In this document: in pieces, positions 17,167 through 23,219 of the stretch | Layout of the letters: each line of letters opens with the position of its first letter | How positions within the stretch are numbered: the stretch's first letter is position 1 | Source of the DNA: a virus | IMG/VR virus record: IMGVR_UViG_3300046010_008626 | Span: 1-26,109 of that record | Reading direction: 5' to 3' (one strand) | Length of the DNA stretch: 26,109 nt | Position numbers and translations under genes: made by a program | Notes under the pieces: model-generated | What the model saw: the letters and a program-made list of their open reading frames with translations, nothing else | Told to the model about the DNA's origin: nothing | Databases searched by the model: none

Positions 17167-17386
17167 ACCAGTCTTGGTACACCCGCTTGTCCTCCGGCAT
17201 CATGTAGTAGCCTTTGCCATAACCAGAGAAGATGATGGTGTTGTGCTTCTTCATGTACCGGCGTAGGCGGTAGGCTTCCATGCGCGGCAGTTGGACGTAC
17301 TCATTCATCAGGAGTTGGTAGAGATGCTCTGCCAGAGCCTTCGTTAGGCCCACGTCCTTTCTGATTTGTTCAATAATCTCAGGCAT
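17141..17386 (-). CDS. hypothetical small protein, last gene of leftward block
   Basis: This 81-residue protein begins MPEIIEQIRKDVG. It is helical and basic in the middle (LPRMEAYRLRRYMKKHN), suggesting nucleic-acid contact. The 3' end overlaps the polymerase stop on the other strand by 26 bases, with no terminator between. A 46-base spacer upstream holds promoter-like repeats, so it may be transcribed separately. Not recognised. Confidence 0.65.
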   Translation of the reverse strand: MPEIIEQIRKDVGLTKALAEHLYQLLMNEYVQLPRMEAYRLRRYMKKHNTIIFSGYGKGYYMMPEDKRVYQDWFNLPQTHR

Positions 17387-17409
17387 TTTCGTCTCACTTT
17401 CTACGAGAC

Positions 17410-17437
17410 ATTGTCAACGTGCAGTCTAATTGTCAAC
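17410..17437 (-). promoter_or_regulatory. duplicated TTGACAAT element upstream of the 81-residue gene
   Basis: On the minus strand GTTGACAAT occurs twice (17437-17429 and 17418-17410) with a 19-bp period. The distal copy contains a perfect TTGACA -35, but the -10 at 17-base spacing is poor. The two-turn spacing also fits an operator. A GTCTC/GAGAC inverted repeat (17391-17409) follows in the leader. Confidence 0.4.
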
Positions 17438-17873
17438 CGGGATAGCGATCACTGAAAGGGCCGGCCCAATTGAGAGGACTGGTGTTCCTGGTAGCATCAG
17501 ATGCGTCCGGGCTATCTTGGTACAGTTGTTCCCACGCAACTCCCCGAGGCGGACCGCGATACGCTTCCTTGGACGAGCGAACTTTCTCCATATGCTTTTC
17601 ATAATCCGCATGGTCTTTCTCCATCTCCGTCTGCATCAGAGTCATGTACCCGATCAGGTCCACCACGTTGTCCATGTACATCATGTCGCCCGTCAGCATG
17701 CGCGAGAACTTCGTCGTCATCAGGCTCAGGGCTTCCTTCATGTAGCCGGGAAGGATCTCCCAGTTGGGAGAATCTTCGAAGGCGTCACGGATGCGCTGCG
17801 CGGTCTCGGCTTGAACCCGGTAGTCCCCGTACCTTGATCCACGGTCCTTCAGGATATCTTTGATCTCAGGCAC
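17433..17873 (-). CDS. DUF6378-like phage protein
   Basis: This 146-residue protein starts at GTG 17873, preceded by a strong GAGGAGAAG ribosome-binding site inside the end of the upstream gene. It opens with DILKDRGSRYGDYRVQAETA and continues with YMKEALSLMTTKFSRMLTG and VVDLIGYMTLMQTEME. This pattern (an RG-RYG opening, a Lys-Glu-Ala helix, a terminal helix with GY) is what I know of the DUF6378 family of small phage proteins, whose function is unknown. The last 45 residues are disordered. It overlaps the upstream gene by eight bases. Confidence 0.75.
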   Translation of the reverse strand: MPEIKDILKDRGSRYGDYRVQAETAQRIRDAFEDSPNWEILPGYMKEALSLMTTKFSRMLTGDMMYMDNVVDLIGYMTLMQTEMEKDHADYEKHMEKVRSSKEAYRGPPRGVAWEQLYQDSPDASDATRNTSPLNWAGPFSDRYPG

Positions 17874-18138
17874 TGCGCTTCTCCTCTAGTCGCCAGCGAA
17901 GGTTCTCTACTTCGTCTTCTAGTCGTTCAGCACGGCGCTCCAAGTCAAGCTTCTCCTGCCGGTTCTCATACTCTTCAATCTCAATCGCCGTCAGCAAAGT
18001 GTACGCACGGCGAATCAAAAACTCTTCGTCGGTGGGGCGCATCTTCCTGTTGTAGACAGGTCCATAAGTCTGGATCTTGTCGCGCAGATCCTTAACTAGA
18101 TCACTAATCTCAATGGTCACGGCGGTCACTCGTTTCAT
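17866..18138 (-). CDS. hypothetical coiled-coil protein
   Basis: This 90-residue protein starts at ATG 18138. The C-terminal 40 residues (ENRQEKLDLERRAERLEDEV and beyond) form an uninterrupted heptad-like coiled coil rich in Glu, Arg and Leu. It overlaps the upstream gene by 29 bases and the downstream gene by eight. It is probably an oligomerising adaptor. Not recognised. Confidence 0.65.
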   Translation of the reverse strand: MKRVTAVTIEISDLVKDLRDKIQTYGPVYNRKMRPTDEEFLIRRAYTLLTAIEIEEYENRQEKLDLERRAERLEDEVENLRWRLEEKRSA

Positions 18139-18427
18139 GAGTTGCGGTCATGTTGACGAAGGCGTCGTAGCTGATCTCGCACATGCGAAGGTACTCTTCG
18201 CGGCTCAGCTCCAACACATCTGTACAGAGATTGCAGGTGGTGAAACTCATGAACATAATGATCTGGCGAAAGACATCGGGCGTCCTGAACCCCCGTTGTT
18301 CCGCCACCTCAAGGATCACGTCGAGCACACCCTGCAAGGTGGGCGGGATCTCGTTGACGAACTCTTCAACGGTATCAAACTCCTCGCCCCACCCCTTGAG
18401 CAGATCCTTCATCTCATCTTCGGTCAT
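18110..18427 (-). CDS. hypothetical acidic protein
   Basis: This 105-residue helical protein starts at an ATGA overlap with the GcrA-like gene, suggesting coupled expression. It contains FTTCNLCTDVLEL with two Cys near residue 65 and a hydrophobic helix (LQGVLDVILEVAEQ). No family is recognised. The coupling makes it a candidate partner of the GcrA-like protein, but that is only inference from position. Confidence 0.65.
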   Translation of the reverse strand: MTEDEMKDLLKGWGEEFDTVEEFVNEIPPTLQGVLDVILEVAEQRGFRTPDVFRQIIMFMSFTTCNLCTDVLELSREEYLRMCEISYDAFVNMTATHETSDRRDH

Positions 18428-18906
18428 GTCTTAGCCTTTTTAAGATTGGAGAACGGGACAAGGACGATGCGGTGGTGGTAAGGACACCAGCTTGATGTTC
18501 CTTTGACCGGCGCCGCGCACATCCACGGGTTCGGATCCTTCGGCTCGTTGCTGACAATGAACCGGCACTGGAATCGGCCGGCCGACATCATCTTAACAGG
18601 GGGCTGATTCAAAAGGGGTGGCGGCTCTGGGAACAGGGCTTGGACGACCTCCGGTTCCAGGCGCTTGGTAGACCGGCCAGACGGGCTAAGCCCATCCTTG
18701 CGCGGAGCCTTCGGCTTCGGCTCCTTCATGGGCTTGGGAGGTTTGGAACTGATCATCTCGTACCCTCCAAACTGTCTGTGAGCGAAGCCCAAGACGGACC
18801 CCTTGCTGCGCTTCAAAAGATAGGCGACCTGATTTGCCGACATGCCGGCGAGCGCGTTCTTTTGGAGGACGGCTCTTTCTTCCTCCGTCCACGGTCTAGT
18901 GTACAT
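18424..18906 (-). CDS. GcrA-like cell-cycle regulator homologue
   Basis: This is a 160-residue protein. The N-terminal 45 residues (WTEEERAVLQKNALAGMSAN and then GSVLGFAHR) have the layout of the GcrA DNA-binding domain, normally W-T-E/D at the start and an N-A-V-I-G-K-x-H-R-like recognition helix. A Pro/Lys-rich linker follows (about 52-105). The C-terminal part has C114-R-F, C130-A-A-P and C141-P-Y-H, matching the Cys-rich GcrA end that contacts sigma70 and ends in a C-x-x-H. In Caulobacter GcrA works with sigma70 at CcrM-methylated GANTC promoters. Here it could redirect host transcription or run phage promoters. Length is close to that of chromosomal GcrA (about 170). Confidence 0.82.
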   Translation of the reverse strand: MYTRPWTEEERAVLQKNALAGMSANQVAYLLKRSKGSVLGFAHRQFGGYEMISSKPPKPMKEPKPKAPRKDGLSPSGRSTKRLEPEVVQALFPEPPPLLNQPPVKMMSAGRFQCRFIVSNEPKDPNPWMCAAPVKGTSSWCPYHHRIVLVPFSNLKKAKT

Positions 18907-18911
18907 GGCGT

Positions 18912-19133
18912 TTACTTTCTAACGGGCTTCAGCTCCCCGCGTGGCGGGTTGAGTTGGTAAACCAAGGAATCCATGGCCTTGAGCAGAAGGCTTCTGGCCT
19001 CGTCGTTACGGGAGAGATCGACGGCTCGGGACAAGTCCACGAGGGCGTCTGCAAACTGAGCCTCCCGGCACTTCACCGGGTCCTCATCGAAGTCGTCGAA
19101 GTCATCGGACATGGGGGTAAGTTCCTTAGTCAT
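18912..19133 (-). CDS. hypothetical acidic small protein
   Basis: This 73-residue protein begins MTKELTPMSDDFDDFDED, with a cluster of Asp and Phe, followed by a helical part (ADALVDLSRAVDLSR). The start at 19133 overlaps the upstream stop by eight bases. A second ATG at 19112 has a better AAGGAA ribosome-binding site nine bases upstream and may be the true start. Not recognised. Confidence 0.6.
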   Translation of the reverse strand: MTKELTPMSDDFDDFDEDPVKCREAQFADALVDLSRAVDLSRNDEARSLLLKAMDSLVYQLNPPRGELKPVRK

Positions 19134-19374
19134 TGCCGCAGCCCCTATCTTTAACCGGCTCGTGTGGAACATCAATGACCGGATAGTCTGTGGCCCGGAG
19201 CATCCGACCCAGATCGTTCTTCAGCTCCTCCATCGTCTCCCCGCAGGGCTGAGAGGGTTCATCGGTCCATGCCGTGACCTCCCCCTCGTCGTTGTAGTAG
19301 GCCTCGTGGATGCCCAGCCAGACCTGTCCCTGTGCGCTCTTGTGTCGCATGACTCTGTAATTCCAGCCCATCAC
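19126..19374 (-). CDS. conserved small phage protein (WNYRV family-like)
   Basis: This 82-residue protein contains WNYRVMRHKSAQGQVWLGIH and then EAYYNDEGEVTAWTDEPSQP, a pattern I recognise from many phage and bacterial small ORFs of unknown function. Predicted fold is mostly beta followed by a helix (TMEELKNDLGRMLRA). Its GTG start overlaps the upstream stop by four bases (GTGA); an ATG one codon later is an alternative. Confidence 0.7.
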   Translation of the reverse strand: MMGWNYRVMRHKSAQGQVWLGIHEAYYNDEGEVTAWTDEPSQPCGETMEELKNDLGRMLRATDYPVIDVPHEPVKDRGCGND

Positions 19375-19574
19375 AGCGTTCTCCCATCATCAAAGTCAGG
19401 ATCGTGCAAGGACGTGAACTGCTTCAGCGCCCGCTCCAGTTCCATTTTCACGATCATGGCGGCGTTCGGAATCGGCCGGCCATCGTCCCCGTCGATCACA
19501 TCGGAGTAATCATCGAGCAAATTGATGGCGTTCTCGCACGCCCATATCAGGTTCTTAACTTCCGGGACAATCAT
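19371..19574 (-). CDS. hypothetical small helical protein
   Basis: This 67-residue protein begins MIVPEVKNLIWACENAINLL. It has two helices separated by an Asp/Gly-rich turn and a charged end. The ATG is two bases after the upstream stop, and AAAGGACC lies before it as a ribosome-binding site. Not recognised. Confidence 0.6.
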   Translation of the reverse strand: MIVPEVKNLIWACENAINLLDDYSDVIDGDDGRPIPNAAMIVKMELERALKQFTSLHDPDFDDGRTL

Positions 19575-19576
19575 CG

Positions 19577-20020
19577 TCAGGTCCTTTCTTGATCCACATC
19601 CACGGTATCTCGTGATCCACGTATAACTCTGAGTCGGACAGGCGCTTGTCTTTTTTGCCAGTACGTTTGAGCGGCGGCGATTGTGTTGTTTTGTTTTTTA
19701 CGTATCGGAGAAGGTTCTTCGTGAACTTCGTTGAGGACGATGCGGAAACCTGTCGCTCTCGCATAAGCCTTCTCAAAGATCTCTGCGTCCATCTCTTCAA
19801 GGTACATACCCCTGTCATCGATGCGGCTATAGGCCGTAAAAGAATAGGGGGTAAGGGCGCAGTCGTCCATGTCTTCGAATGAGACATAGAGCCACGATCC
19901 ACGGTCATCCTGATACTCCGTCATGATCCTCAGAGGGTGGCCTGTTGTGTACTGATCTGTGTTATCGACAACCTTGCGAATCATGTTTCGCATCTGGCGT
20001 CGGATCTTTGTCATCGTCAT
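19577..20020 (-). CDS. hypothetical protein with basic ends
   Basis: This 147-residue protein starts at an ATGA overlap with the upstream gene. The N-terminus is basic and helical (KIRRQMRNMIRKVVDN), the middle is beta-like and acidic (SWLYVSFEDMDDCALTPYSF), and the C-terminal 45 residues are basic and low in predicted structure. A competing frame at 19555-19908 overlaps the C-terminal half, but the frame given here has the operon-type start and stop junctions. Not recognised. Confidence 0.6.
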   Translation of the reverse strand: MTMTKIRRQMRNMIRKVVDNTDQYTTGHPLRIMTEYQDDRGSWLYVSFEDMDDCALTPYSFTAYSRIDDRGMYLEEMDAEIFEKAYARATGFRIVLNEVHEEPSPIRKKQNNTIAAAQTYWQKRQAPVRLRVIRGSRDTVDVDQERT

Positions 20021-20358
20021 TTTGTTTCCGTCATCCCTTTGATGAGTGCCGAAAAACCTATATGTAGCAACAGTTTTGCGGCATCGATGCCGAGATCCAA
20101 TTCAACTGTCGCCGACCCATCGTCGTGTTCTTTGTAATCCACGACCACGATCCGATCATCGAGCAGGTCTTCGGCCTCGTAATATTTTTCCTTTGGTTCT
20201 GGCTTGGGTGGGTCCATGTCCAACGCACCACGGACCATGGTCAATGCCTCGCGCAGGAGCTTGTTGTTCCTCGGAGCTTCGCCCTCGGCCAGCATGTAGG
20301 TGAGGAAAGGCTCTGCTGCGAACAGAGCCTCCCGCAATTTGATTGCGTCATCGTTCAC
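20017..20358 (-). CDS. hypothetical protein
   Basis: This 113-residue protein has a helical N-terminal half (LREALFAAEPFLTYMLAEGE), a Pro/Lys linker and a beta-rich C-terminal half (DRIVVVDYKEHDDGSATVEL). It overlaps both neighbours by four bases (ATGA), so translation is probably coupled. Not recognised. Confidence 0.6.
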   Translation of the reverse strand: MNDDAIKLREALFAAEPFLTYMLAEGEAPRNNKLLREALTMVRGALDMDPPKPEPKEKYYEAEDLLDDRIVVVDYKEHDDGSATVELDLGIDAAKLLLHIGFSALIKGMTETK

Positions 20359-20669
20359 GCAGCTTCTCCAACCTTCTTGAGGATCTCGTCACGCTCTTCG
20401 TCTGTCAGCACGCGGCCCGTGACAATGGCCGGCACCGGATCCGTTTCATCAGACGGTTTGCGATCACGCGGGTAACCGTTCTTTATCTTGACTTCGATAT
20501 CGGACAGCGTCTGACTGAGCAGGGCGACGAAGGCATCAGCTTCACGCGACTGCTTGTCAAAGAATAATTGCGTGGCTTTCTTCACGCCCTCCAGTTCTTC
20601 GATCAGGAGATGCTCGCAACGATGTTGTTCGGCAGCGAGCTGGTTGATGATGGCATCGAGATTACGCAT
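20355..20669 (-). CDS. hypothetical helical protein
   Basis: This 104-residue, mostly helical protein begins MRNLDAIINQLAAEQHRC. A charged C-terminus follows (LTDEERDEILKKVGE). A good AAAGGAAG ribosome-binding site lies upstream, in the 18-base spacer after the 30-residue membrane peptide gene. Not recognised. Confidence 0.6.
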   Translation of the reverse strand: MRNLDAIINQLAAEQHRCEHLLIEELEGVKKATQLFFDKQSREADAFVALLSQTLSDIEVKIKNGYPRDRKPSDETDPVPAIVTGRVLTDEERDEILKKVGEAA

Positions 20670-20687
20670 GGCTTTCTTCCTTTTGCG

Positions 20688-20780
20688 TTAGTTGGGATAG
20701 AGGACCATCAAGATGGTCGTGAACAAGGTGAGTATGGTTAGGATGTAGACAACGTCGGTGACGAGGTTCACATATTTCAT
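20688..20780 (-). CDS. 30-residue single-span membrane peptide
   Basis: The frame encodes MKYVNLVTDVVYILTILTLF and then TTILMVLYPN, stop TAA. About 22 consecutive residues are hydrophobic, enough for one transmembrane helix, with a positive N-terminal Lys. The ATG overlaps the stop of the upstream gene as ATGA (20777-20780), the junction used throughout this operon, and the next gene starts 18 bases after its stop. Too short for most gene finders. It could be a holin-like, superinfection-exclusion or membrane-anchoring peptide; nothing in the sequence decides. Confidence 0.55.
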   Translation of the reverse strand: MKYVNLVTDVVYILTILTLFTTILMVLYPN

Positions 20781-21058
20781 GCAATCTTTACCTCTCGGTC
20801 ATTGGCCCTCAACTCTAGGGTCATGCTCTTCTGATTGAGGCTGACGATCCGCTCTTCGATGGCATCGAACAGCTTGACCTGATCCTCTTCGCTCAGGCTC
20901 GCGAACTCCATGGCAAAGAACGATTGCATGTAGCCCAGCTTGTAGTTGTCCAAGATCATCGGTCCATGGCCCTTGGACAAGGCGCTGCGCTCGATGGCCG
21001 CGTTGAACTTGGTGAACAAGGCGTCAAAGGCGCGGAATGAGATGCGGAAATTCGACAT
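20777..21058 (-). CDS. hypothetical protein, first gene after an internal promoter region
   Basis: This 93-residue protein begins MSNFRISFRAFDALFTKFNA. It is helical with an aromatic-rich first half and a charged C-terminus (ELRANDREVKIA). It is preceded by a 107-base non-coding leader that contains a promoter-like element, and so probably starts a transcript. AAAGGACTAACCC before the ATG supplies the ribosome-binding site. Not recognised. Confidence 0.65.
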   Translation of the reverse strand: MSNFRISFRAFDALFTKFNAAIERSALSKGHGPMILDNYKLGYMQSFFAMEFASLSEEDQVKLFDAIEERIVSLNQKSMTLELRANDREVKIA

Positions 21059-21141
21059 GGGTTAGTCCTTTCGATGACTAGAGTCCGTATGGTCGTGAGG
21101 ATTACGGGACTTTCTGTAACCCTGCGTTGTAGTTCCTCGTG

Positions 21142-21169
21142 ATTGTGAGGATTGTAAACTTTTAGTCAA
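21142..21169 (-). promoter_or_regulatory. candidate promoter upstream of the 93-residue gene
   Basis: On the minus strand TTGACT (21169-21164) and CACAAT (21147-21142) are 16 bases apart. The -35 overlaps the stop codon of the thermonuclease-like gene. The spacer holds GTTTACAAT, also seen near 24200 (minus) and at 24846-24854 (plus). A GAGTC site lies in the leader at 21081-21085. The rest of 21059-21165 is non-coding, with GTGAGGATT occurring twice. Confidence 0.5.
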
Positions 21170-21549
21170 GCCTTACAGTAGGGCTTCTGGCTCAGTTTGA
21201 GCCGCACTCCGACAGGTTCGACAGATGCGTAGGTCCCGCCCGAGTAGCGCCGGCAATCCAATGCAGCGCCACGGGCCACGACCTCTCGATTGATTTCGAC
21301 AGATCCGACATAGCAGCGAGCGACGTGCCGGCCATAGCCGTCCATCGTTCTGACCCGACACCACACGGTCTTCCGGCCGGCCAAATTTTGCAAAACCTGG
21401 CGCGCGTTTGTTCCTCCCGGCTCGTGTAATTCGGCAGCGTCAACACCCCATAGCCGGACGGATAGCTTGCCGAATCGCAGCGTGTCTCCATCGACAGCGT
21501 AAGGCGTGCCGCAGATCAGGTTGAGGAGGAGGACCGTGACGCATGTCAT
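21166..21549 (-). CDS. thermonuclease (staphylococcal nuclease)-like protein with signal-like N-terminus
   Basis: This 127-residue protein starts at an ATGA overlap. The first 18 residues (MTCVTVLLLNLICGTPYA) are hydrophobic and end in an A-like cleavage context, so it may be exported or membrane-anchored. The core matches the SNase fold: VDGDTLRF (D20, D22), VRLWGVDAAE (R32, D37, E40) and DGYGRHVA (R74), aligning with the catalytic R35, D40, E43 and R87 and the calcium-site aspartates of Staphylococcus nuclease. All are present, so activity is plausible. The C-terminus contains a copy of the 9-bp GACAGG-type repeat (21208-21226). It may degrade host or competing DNA; an export role in entry or exclusion is possible. 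Confidence 0.85.
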   Translation of the reverse strand: MTCVTVLLLNLICGTPYAVDGDTLRFGKLSVRLWGVDAAELHEPGGTNARQVLQNLAGRKTVWCRVRTMDGYGRHVARCYVGSVEINREVVARGAALDCRRYSGGTYASVEPVGVRLKLSQKPYCKA

Positions 21550-21836
21550 TCCTTCCCCTCCCCAAGCGCGGCGCGGGCTATCCGTCCTTCGTCAACAAGG
21601 ATGTAAGTGTCTCCATATTTGACATGCCAATGGGACTTATCGGCGTAATAATACAACGCCTCACGCAGCCTCATGATCTCTCCGAGCATGTCTTCCTCGG
21701 CATCCTCTTCGCCGTCCTGATGGCCTTGGTTATAGCCCGCCCACCAAGCCTCGCCTTCTTTATCAGTGAGCCGCGTGCCGTCCTCCCAATACAGCCCAGC
21801 ACCGTCCTCGTCTTCCTGTCCTTTGACCATGATCAT
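21546..21836 (-). CDS. hypothetical acidic phage protein
   Basis: This 96-residue, strongly acidic protein (GHQDGEEDAEEDMLGEIMRL) contains a REALYYYADKSHW segment, a pattern frequent in small phage proteins of unknown function. It starts and ends with four-base overlaps. The charge suggests a DNA-mimic or protein-binding role, but this is speculation. Confidence 0.65.
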   Translation of the reverse strand: MIMVKGQEDEDGAGLYWEDGTRLTDKEGEAWWAGYNQGHQDGEEDAEEDMLGEIMRLREALYYYADKSHWHVKYGDTYILVDEGRIARAALGEGKE

Positions 21837-22039
21837 TTCTTGTCCTCCAAGATAGATACCCTCGGCAGCGTGATCTTCTTCGGGCGGGTCGCTTGGTTCC
21901 TTCCAAAGCCTCCGGTCATACTCGCCAGCATGTGCCGCTTGTGCGCTTCGGCATCCTTCTTACGCCGCTCTTTGCTCTCACGCTCCATGCGTTGCACGGC
22001 AGTGAAGAAGGCGTGCGCGCTGCGTTGATCGTCGTTCAT
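21833..22039 (-). CDS. hypothetical small basic protein
   Basis: This 68-residue protein is very rich in Lys, Arg, Glu and His (MERESKERRKKDAEAHKRHM), followed by a Gly/Pro/Lys C-terminus. CGGAG eight bases upstream of the ATG is the ribosome-binding site. It is the first gene after a structured non-coding gap of 95 bases. Not recognised. Confidence 0.6.
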   Translation of the reverse strand: MNDDQRSAHAFFTAVQRMERESKERRKKDAEAHKRHMLASMTGGFGRNQATRPKKITLPRVSILEDKK

Positions 22040-22078
22040 AGTTATTTTCTCCGAAAGGGTTGCTTTCTGGGTGAGTAA

Positions 22079-22138
22079 TTTATTCGACAGAATAAACTGT
22101 TGGCCGGGAAAGCGGGGCTTTCTGCCTCGACAGTTTAT
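22079..22138. other. structured intergenic element with nested hairpins
   Basis: TTTATTC-GACA-GAATAAA (22079-22096) is a perfect 7-bp inverted repeat. Overlapping it, ATAAACTG (22092-22099) pairs with CAGTTTAT (22131-22138), enclosing GGC/GCC and a perfect GAAAGC-GGG-GCTTTC hairpin (22108-22122). The outer arm includes the methyltransferase stop codon. On the minus strand the structure follows the methyltransferase, so termination, RNA processing or a regulator site is possible. The gap 22040-22134 holds no other gene. Confidence 0.6.
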
Positions 22139-23004
22139 GACTCCATGTACGCGGCTATGACTTCCGCCGCGACTTGCGGGACGATGGCATTTCCATAGGC
22201 GCGTAGTCGTCCCACTCGGGAGGGAACCCCATGAGCCAGCAAACGAATTGAGGGTTCAATGCGCCGGGATTTTCCGTCTGCTCCCGATAGCCAAGCACAT
22301 TCTCCCCAAGCCCCAAGGCGTCGATGGCTTCCGTCGTCAGAGACTTCTGCGTCCCCTTCGCATCGCCCATTCGACGCTGGTAGCCGAGCCTCGCTTCGTG
22401 AGCCATCGGAGTCGGCCACATTGCCTTCACTTGCCCCGACAGTTTCGGCTCCCCGCGCGAGTTGATCTTGCCTTTCGCCCGGTTCACTGCGTCGTCCGCC
22501 ACGGGCGTCTGCCACAAACCAAAGTCGATCTCTTCGATGGGGCGCGTTGACGGCACAAGCCGGAACAACGACCGCCCCGCAGGAGTAGTCGATGGCTTCC
22601 AAGTCAGAACACACTCCGTCGAGCCAGCTTTTTCCAACCGCTGCCGCAACCTGTTCTCCCATGACGACAGCGGGCCGTCTGGCACGGATGAGTCGATAAA
22701 ATTCCGGCCAGAGGTGCCGCTCGTCCGCTTGGCCTTTTTGCTTTCCTGCCGCGGAGAAAGGCTGGCAAGGGCATGATCCTGTCCAGATGGGTCTGTCGTC
22801 TGACCATCCTGCGAGACGGAGGGCATGACTCCAGCCTCCGATCCCGGCAAAGAAGTGGCACTGCACGAACCCATCAAGATCGACGGGTTCGACTTCTGTG
22901 ATTGATCGTTCATCCACTTCTCCATCAGGGATCAGCCCCTTTGCAATCAGGTTTCGCAGCCATTGCGCCGCGTACGGATCAAACTCGTTGTAATAGACGG
23001 CCAT
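22135..23004 (-). CDS. DNA (cytosine-5)-methyltransferase
   Basis: The start at ATG 23004 overlaps the upstream stop as TGATG; the frame stays open to 23037 but the longer start adds residues not expected in the family. The product is 289 residues. Motif I FFAGIGGW (52-59), motif IV GSCPCQPF with catalytic C80, motif VI as EQV (117-119, a variant of the usual ENV), motif VIII PHRRDRLWFVA, and motif IX-X RLRAYGNAIVPQVAAEVI near the end are all present. The target-recognition segment between VIII and IX is short and Gly/Ser/Glu-rich. It probably modifies phage or host DNA against restriction; the target sequence is unknown. A second frame, 22155-22913, is nested in it. Confidence 0.9.
   Translation of the reverse strand: MAVYYNEFDPYAAQWLRNLIAKGLIPDGEVDERSITEVEPVDLDGFVQCHFFAGIGGWSHALRLAGWSDDRPIWTGSCPCQPFSAAGKQKGQADERHLWPEFYRLIRARRPAVVMGEQVAAAVGKSWLDGVCSDLEAIDYSCGAVVVPACAVNAPHRRDRLWFVADARGGRRSEPGERQDQLARGAETVGASEGNVADSDGSRSEARLPASNGRCEGDAEVSDDGSHRRLGAWGECAWLSGADGKSRRIEPSIRLLAHGVPSRVGRLRAYGNAIVPQVAAEVIAAYMES
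22155..22913 (-). CDS. nested overlapping frame inside the C5-methyltransferase gene, methyltransferase-associated family-like
   Basis: This 252-residue frame runs on the same strand as the methyltransferase but in another frame and lies wholly inside it. ATG 22913 has GGAG six bases upstream. The product contains SWENRLRQRLEKAGSTECVL, then TWKPSTTPAGRSLFRL, LWQTPVADDA, MWPTPMAHEARLGY and LNPQFVCWLMGFPPEWDDYA. These are hallmarks I associate with a phage/prophage protein that commonly accompanies cytosine methyltransferases (W-x-T-P-x-A, L-N-P-x-F-V-x-W-L-M-G-F/Y-P-x-E-W). A random shadow frame would not be expected to show several such motifs in order. It may be a real dual-coded protein; function is unknown. 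Confidence 0.58.
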   Translation of the reverse strand: MNDQSQKSNPSILMGSCSATSLPGSEAGVMPSVSQDGQTTDPSGQDHALASLSPRQESKKAKRTSGTSGRNFIDSSVPDGPLSSWENRLRQRLEKAGSTECVLTWKPSTTPAGRSLFRLVPSTRPIEEIDFGLWQTPVADDAVNRAKGKINSRGEPKLSGQVKAMWPTPMAHEARLGYQRRMGDAKGTQKSLTTEAIDALGLGENVLGYREQTENPGALNPQFVCWLMGFPPEWDDYAPMEMPSSRKSRRKS

Positions 23005-23219
23005 CAGAAATCCTTGAACCAGCGTTCGTCTTCGCACCAGCGGAAGGCCTCGTCCGCAAGCTTGCGGATGGTTGCCGTGTTGGCCTCTTCCAGATCGATC
23101 TCCTGATCGCGGGCCAGCTCTTCCATGATCTCCAAAACGATGTCCGTCTCATGCCGCTCTGTGCCGAGCCAATGCTCGACGGTTTTGCCGAGGGTGGGTT
23201 GCAGATTCATGCGGGTCAT
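23004..23219 (-). CDS. hypothetical acidic helical protein
   Basis: The start at ATG 23219 overlaps the upstream stop (TGATG) and has GAGGAG upstream; an open frame to 23255 is not preferred. The product is 71 residues, beginning MTRMNLQPTLGKTVEHWLG, helical, Glu/Asp-rich, ending CEDERWFKDF. It is coupled to the methyltransferase by its own stop (TGATG at 23002-23006). Not recognised. Confidence 0.62.
   Translation of the reverse strand: MTRMNLQPTLGKTVEHWLGTERHETDIVLEIMEELARDQEIDLEEANTATIRKLADEAFRWCEDERWFKDF

Noticed and set aside
19555-19908. Alternative minus-strand frame overlapping the 147-residue hypothetical gene
   Set aside because: Its start lacks the four-base overlap junction seen for neighbours, and its stop would overlap the next gene. 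An AAAAAAC run in the overlap suggested frameshifting, but its phase does not fit a -1 slippery site.
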